Origin: Halogranum rubrum
GTDB taxonomy: Archaea > Halobacteriota > Halobacteria > Halobacteriales > Haloferacaceae
Assembly: GCF_900114455.1 (NCBI RefSeq)
Contig: NZ_FOTC01000002.1
Coordinates: forward strand, 963,012-1,027,011
Reading direction: 5' to 3'
Length of the DNA stretch: 64,000 nucleotides
This document shows positions 60,599 to 64,000 of this stretch, in pieces; the first letter of the stretch is position 1, and each line of letters begins with the position of its first letter. The position numbers and the translations under genes are program-made. The notes beneath the pieces are model-generated. The model was given only the letters and a program-made list of their open reading frames with translations. It was not told the origin of the DNA and made no database searches.

Positions 60599-62308
60599 TC
60601 AGATGGCCTTCAACTGCCCTTCGTCGGGTTCGTAGCACTGCCCACCCATCAGCGCGTCTTGGATGGCTGCTTCGACGGCGTCGGGGTCGACACCGTACTC
60701 GTCGACGACTGCCGCCACGACGGCGTCGTGGGCCGCGCCGTCGCCGTCGTCGAGTTCGTCCATCGCCTCGACGGCCGCGGCTTCGAGGTCGACGTCTGCG
60801 GCCGATGGGGCCTCCGCGGCGTCGGCGCCGTCGGATTTCTCGGCCACGTCCGTCTCCGTCTCGACATGCGTGTCTTCGGCCTCCTCGGCCTCTTCGTCGA
60901 GTTCGGCCTGTAGGTCGTCGGCGTCCGGCACGTCGATGTCGGCCTCGCCGGGGTCGTCGACTTCACTGCCGGTCGAGAACTCGGTTCCGAACTCGTCTTC
61001 GACCTCCTGTCGTTCGTCTTCGGGGAGTTCGTACATCCCGTCGCTCGACTCTTCGGAGTCCACAGCGTCGCCGTCGTCGAAGTCGTCGAGTCCGGACTCG
61101 GACTCGTCGTCGAAGTCACCTAACCCGTCGTCGGACGGGGAGACGGCTTCTGCCGGTTCGGCGGCACCGTCGTCACTCGTGTCGACGACGCTCTCCGTCG
61201 AGGCGGCAGCGTCACCCGTCTCGGCGACGGCGTCGGTCGAATCTGTCGGTGTCGACTCCGACGACGACTCGTCGGCGACGGCCGTGTCGGTCTCGTCGGC
61301 GTCGTCCATCGATGGACTGGTATCGGTCGTCACGGCCTCTGCCGGTTCGGCCGCTACGTCGCTCGACTCGGGAGTTCCGTCCGCTTCGTCGGGTTCGCCA
61401 GTTTCGGCTTCGGTAGCCGAGTCGTCGACGAGCGTCTCCGTCGACGCCGCAGCGTCACCGGTCGTCGCCGTCGGCGTCTCGGTCTCCTCGGTCGCTTCTG
61501 TCGCTTCGGCTTCTTCGGAGTCTGCAACCTCCGCAGGCGTCTCCAGTTCGGGTGCGTCTGCGAGGTCCAGTTCTGGGAGCGGGCCGAGCGTCACGTCGCC
61601 GCCTTCGCCGGGAGCGACGTCGAGCGACCGAACCTCTTCGCGGTCGCCCGTGACGACTTCGAGCGCGTCGACGGCGAGTTGCCGGACAGCTTCGAGGTAG
61701 GCGCGGGTCGTCCCGTAGTGCTCTATCGCCAGCGGAATCCCGGACGCCAGCGACGGAGCGACGCCACGGGCTTCGAGTTCGCGGGCGAGTGCCTCGCCGC
61801 GGGCGTCCGAGTCGAGTGCCTCGTCGAAGACGGCGATGCGTTCCAGCGTCGCTTCCGCCGTCGTGACGACCCAGCGGTCACGGGTGTCGCCGTCGACGTC
61901 GTTGAGGCTCTCCGGGCGTACGGAGGTGAACACGCGGTCGGAGTCCTCCGGTTCGAACGTCCGAGCCTTCCCCGTCAGCGCGAGGAACGCCGGCGGGTTC
62001 GTCCGGTCGAGGTACGCCATCTCGTCGGGTTGGTACTGTCCGGCGTAGGTGACGAACGCACCCGTCGGGTCGGCGATACGTCCTCGGAGCACGTCCTCGT
62101 TGACGTCCTCCTTCTCGGTCAGCACGCCAACTGCGAAGAGGCGATTGACGCGCGCGCCGGTCGGGGTGACGACGTAGTTCGGCGCACGCTCCTCGTCGCT
62201 CTCGGAGTACGAGAGCGAGGCGTCGTCGAACTCGGCGGCGAACAGTCGGTGAGCGACTTCGCGTCGCCCCGGACCGTTGTCAGAGGAGTTCGAATCTGTC
62301 GAACTCAT
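60599..62308 (-). CDS. rpap1: RPA-associated protein RpaP
   Basis: A 569-aa protein. The N-terminal part (about 15-230), with REVAHRLFAAEFDDASLSYSESDEERAPNYVVTPTGARVNRLF and a following OB-fold (GRIADPTGAFVTYAGQYQPDEMAYL), is the conserved COG3390 domain. A very long Asp/Glu/Ser/Thr/Ala low-complexity region covers about 230-490. A small C-terminal helical domain (AVVDEYGVDPDAVEAAIQDALM) resembles a winged helix. It binds the RPA1 ssDNA-binding protein in H. volcanii. It overlaps the rpa1 stop by 4 bp. Confidence 0.9.
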   Translation of the reverse strand: MSSTDSNSSDNGPGRREVAHRLFAAEFDDASLSYSESDEERAPNYVVTPTGARVNRLFAVGVLTEKEDVNEDVLRGRIADPTGAFVTYAGQYQPDEMAYLDRTNPPAFLALTGKARTFEPEDSDRVFTSVRPESLNDVDGDTRDRWVVTTAEATLERIAVFDEALDSDARGEALARELEARGVAPSLASGIPLAIEHYGTTRAYLEAVRQLAVDALEVVTGDREEVRSLDVAPGEGGDVTLGPLPELDLADAPELETPAEVADSEEAEATEATEETETPTATTGDAAASTETLVDDSATEAETGEPDEADGTPESSDVAAEPAEAVTTDTSPSMDDADETDTAVADESSSESTPTDSTDAVAETGDAAASTESVVDTSDDGAAEPAEAVSPSDDGLGDFDDESESGLDDFDDGDAVDSEESSDGMYELPEDERQEVEDEFGTEFSTGSEVDDPGEADIDVPDADDLQAELDEEAEEAEDTHVETETDVAEKSDGADAAEAPSAADVDLEAAAVEAMDELDDGDGAAHDAVVAAVVDEYGVDPDAVEAAIQDALMGGQCYEPDEGQLKAI

Positions 62309-63591
62309 GCCTCTACCTCCTGCGTCGAGACGACGGCAAGCAGTTCACGGGCACGGTCGGCCGGGTCGTCGTCGGACTCGTCGAAGGTGTCGGCGTCGAG
62401 GTTCGCGCCGTACTCGTCGACCGAGAGGCTCCCGCGGACGCGGAACTCACGGCCGACTATCTCTTCTCGAATCGCGTCGGCGACGACTTCCTTGTCCATC
62501 GCGTCGCGCGCCGCCTCCTTCGCGTCGGTCACGTCTCCGCCGTAGACCGCCTCGGTGAGGTCGGCGTCGAGGACGACGGTGACGGTGTCGCTGCCGTCGT
62601 CGAGGATGCCTTTCACGCGTAGGTCGTCCTCGCCCTCGACGGCCCCGTGGCTCCGGCACTGACCGTTCTGAATGACGCGAGCGCACTCGGGGCAGCGTTC
62701 GATGAGGCCGGACCCGTCGCGAACGGCGAGCAGACTGCCGACGACTTCGACGTCGAACATGCCGCCGCTGTCGACGGCGTCGCGGACGCCCAGTCGGGGT
62801 GCCGAGTCGTTCACGTCGACCGGACTCGCGAGTTCGGTGACCGTCGTGAACTCAGAGAGGTTCACCGAGGGAACGCCGCGGAACTCGCGGATGTAGACGT
62901 CCTCGATACGCAGACTCGCCCCTTCCTCGATTTCCGCGTGCGGGTTCCAATCGGTGAAGGGGAGTCGCGCGCTCTCGTCGCCGAGGACGCCCGAGAGGAT
63001 GTCCGTCTGGCCGTCGCGGCCGTCGATTGTTCGTTCTTCGACTTCGAGCACACGGACCTCGACGTTCCGGCCTCGGTCACCGGGTTCGAGTTCGAGCAGG
63101 TCGGCGTCGCCGCCGACGGGGTAGTCGACTGCGATCTCCTCGGACGCCATCGCGACGGTCGAACTGTCGTTGAGGTTCAGTTCGGGTTTGCCGTCCCACT
63201 CGCGGATGTTGGCGTTTCCAATCGTCACCGAGTCGCCGGCTTCGAAGCCGAAGTCCTGCCACGAGGTGTACGAAACTTTCCCCGTCGCGTCGGCGAGTTC
63301 GCCCTCGCGGATGGTGATGTCGTCACCCTGATATCGAATCGTTCGGGTGCCGACGGTGAGCACCGTCGCCGTCACGTTGACACTGCTGTCGTCGGGCGTG
63401 ATGTCGGCGACATCTTTCGTCGAGGGAGCACCGCCGCCCCCGCCACCGCCGCCGTGTTTGCGGCGGATGCTCTGCTTTGCTTCGTCCAGTGGAACGCTGT
63501 ACTGGACGAGGTTCTCTAAATCGCGCTTGACCTCCTCTTTGTCAACGCCGAGAGCGGAGGCAAGCTCCTCGGCATGGTCGTCTAACTGCAT
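62305..63591 (-). CDS. rpa1: replication protein A (ssDNA-binding), RPA1-type
   Basis: From ATG 63591, 428 aa. A short N-terminal helical domain (1-45) and an octa-Gly linker (about 47-54) precede three OB-folds (about 60-165, 170-270 and 275-400). The last is interrupted by a zinc motif CPECARVIQNGQCRSHG (CxxC...CxxH). It covers ssDNA in replication and repair. A TTTTTAT box on the minus strand around 63613-63622 gives the promoter. The downstream genes rpap1 and rpe overlap or follow closely. Confidence 0.92.
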   Translation of the reverse strand: MQLDDHAEELASALGVDKEEVKRDLENLVQYSVPLDEAKQSIRRKHGGGGGGGGAPSTKDVADITPDDSSVNVTATVLTVGTRTIRYQGDDITIREGELADATGKVSYTSWQDFGFEAGDSVTIGNANIREWDGKPELNLNDSSTVAMASEEIAVDYPVGGDADLLELEPGDRGRNVEVRVLEVEERTIDGRDGQTDILSGVLGDESARLPFTDWNPHAEIEEGASLRIEDVYIREFRGVPSVNLSEFTTVTELASPVDVNDSAPRLGVRDAVDSGGMFDVEVVGSLLAVRDGSGLIERCPECARVIQNGQCRSHGAVEGEDDLRVKGILDDGSDTVTVVLDADLTEAVYGGDVTDAKEAARDAMDKEVVADAIREEIVGREFRVRGSLSVDEYGANLDADTFDESDDDPADRARELLAVVSTQEVEA

Positions 63592-63694
63592 CGAGCGAGG
63601 GTTGGTCCCCCTGCGATAAAAACCGTTGCACACCCGGTGGTGAGAGAACCAATCGGTACGAACTGCTAAGTGAATCGCGCGTCCATCGACCTGT

Positions 63695-64000
63695 ATGAGC
63701 GAAGCCAGCGAGTCGCCGGAGACGTTCGACTGTTCGATGCGTGTGGCCAACGACAAGACGGAGATAACGATCACCGGCACACAGGAGGCTGCCGTCGTCG
63801 TCCGCTCCGAGAGCGGCGAGCGAGTCTATCTCCCACCGGAAGGGTTCGACGCCGACGCCGACCTCGACAGTCCGTACCAAGCGGCACGGAGCGACAGTCC
63901 CTACCAGTCCGTCGACAGCGATAGCCCCTACCAGTCAGCGCGTGACGACAGTCCGTATCAGTCGATTCGCCGCGGTCCAGGCGTCACGAAGATAGAGAAC
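63695..64000 (+). CDS. protein with tandem SPYQ repeats, 3' end outside window
   Basis: The frame is open from ATG 63695 to the window edge (102 codons). An N-terminal domain (about 10-55) has MRVANDKTEITITG and VVVRSESGERVYLPPEGF. Four copies of a roughly nine-residue repeat follow, each with D-SPYQ (residues 63-67, 72-76, 81-85 and 90-94), ending RRGPGVTKIEN. The gene is divergent from rpa1 with 103 bp between the starts. The function is unknown; similar short repeat proteins occur in haloarchaea. Confidence 0.8.
   Translation, partial: MSEASESPETFDCSMRVANDKTEITITGTQEAAVVVRSESGERVYLPPEGFDADADLDSPYQAARSDSPYQSVDSDSPYQSARDDSPYQSIRRGPGVTKIEN

Noticed and set aside
1-64000. CRISPR array or intact insertion sequence
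   Set aside because: I saw no regularly spaced direct repeats and no transposase with a DDE or HUH motif on either strand.

Overview
The window is chromosomal DNA of a halophilic archaeon, most likely of the Haloferacaceae/Haloferacales. Signs of this are high GC, very acidic proteins, frequent GTG starts with TATA-like boxes about 25-30 nt upstream (leaderless transcription), Tat signal peptides, and archaeal or haloarchaeal genes: GHMP-type shikimate kinase, Cdc48, Lhr-like helicase, the rpa1-rpap1-rpe operon, DUF5796 and DUF5798 proteins, and an F420-type oxidoreductase. No rRNA, CRISPR array or intact transposase is visible. One tRNA gene, tRNA-Arg(UCG), is present.

Layout. 1-16.3 kb is mixed housekeeping and metabolic genes: NDH-2-like oxidoreductase, BtpA family, VOC, GNAT, AIR synthase family, esterase, MFS transporter, kynureninase, a Tat-exported aspartoacylase-like enzyme, a membrane-anchored ComEC-like MBL protein with a lamin-tail domain plus a DUF3006 partner, an aldo/keto reductase, and two paralogous membrane proteins flanking a lipoprotein. 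16.6-19.6 kb holds a P1B-4-type metal ATPase, a frameshifted UspA remnant and tRNA-Arg. 19.6-30.5 kb holds a long GGGP-synthase-like protein divergent from an unknown protein, a KaiC-like ATPase, CoA-binding protein, 5'-nucleotidase, cysteine synthase, SurE, a CNNM/CBS protein and beta-carbonic anhydrase.

30.9-43.6 kb looks like one catabolic module: SDR, LLM oxidoreductase, PuuE/imidase-like polysaccharide-deacetylase-family protein, a peptide-type ABC importer (fused OppD-OppF, OppC, OppB, lipoprotein SBP), a creatininase-family amidohydrolase, an AbgB-like M20 amidohydrolase and an IclR regulator. Near-identical direct repeats lie in the regulator's divergent promoter. I infer import and hydrolysis of a cyclic or acylated amide.

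43.6-48.75 kb is a patchwork of low-GC spacers and acquired genes: Ca2+/Na+ antiporter, ACR3/BASS transporter, an unknown Cys-cluster protein and an alpha/beta hydrolase. Three sequences resembling the 3' end of chorismate mutase (aroQ) punctuate it, and the real aroQ 3' end bounds it. This suggests repeated integration at the aroQ 3' end and is the most unusual structure in the window.

48.75-64 kb returns to conserved core genes: aroQ and shikimate kinase (4-bp overlap), DUF5796, Cdc48, a methyltransferase, a PAS kinase-like sensor with a degenerate H-box, Lhr-like helicase, the rpe-rpap1-rpa1 ssDNA-binding operon, and at the right edge a protein with tandem SPYQ repeats.
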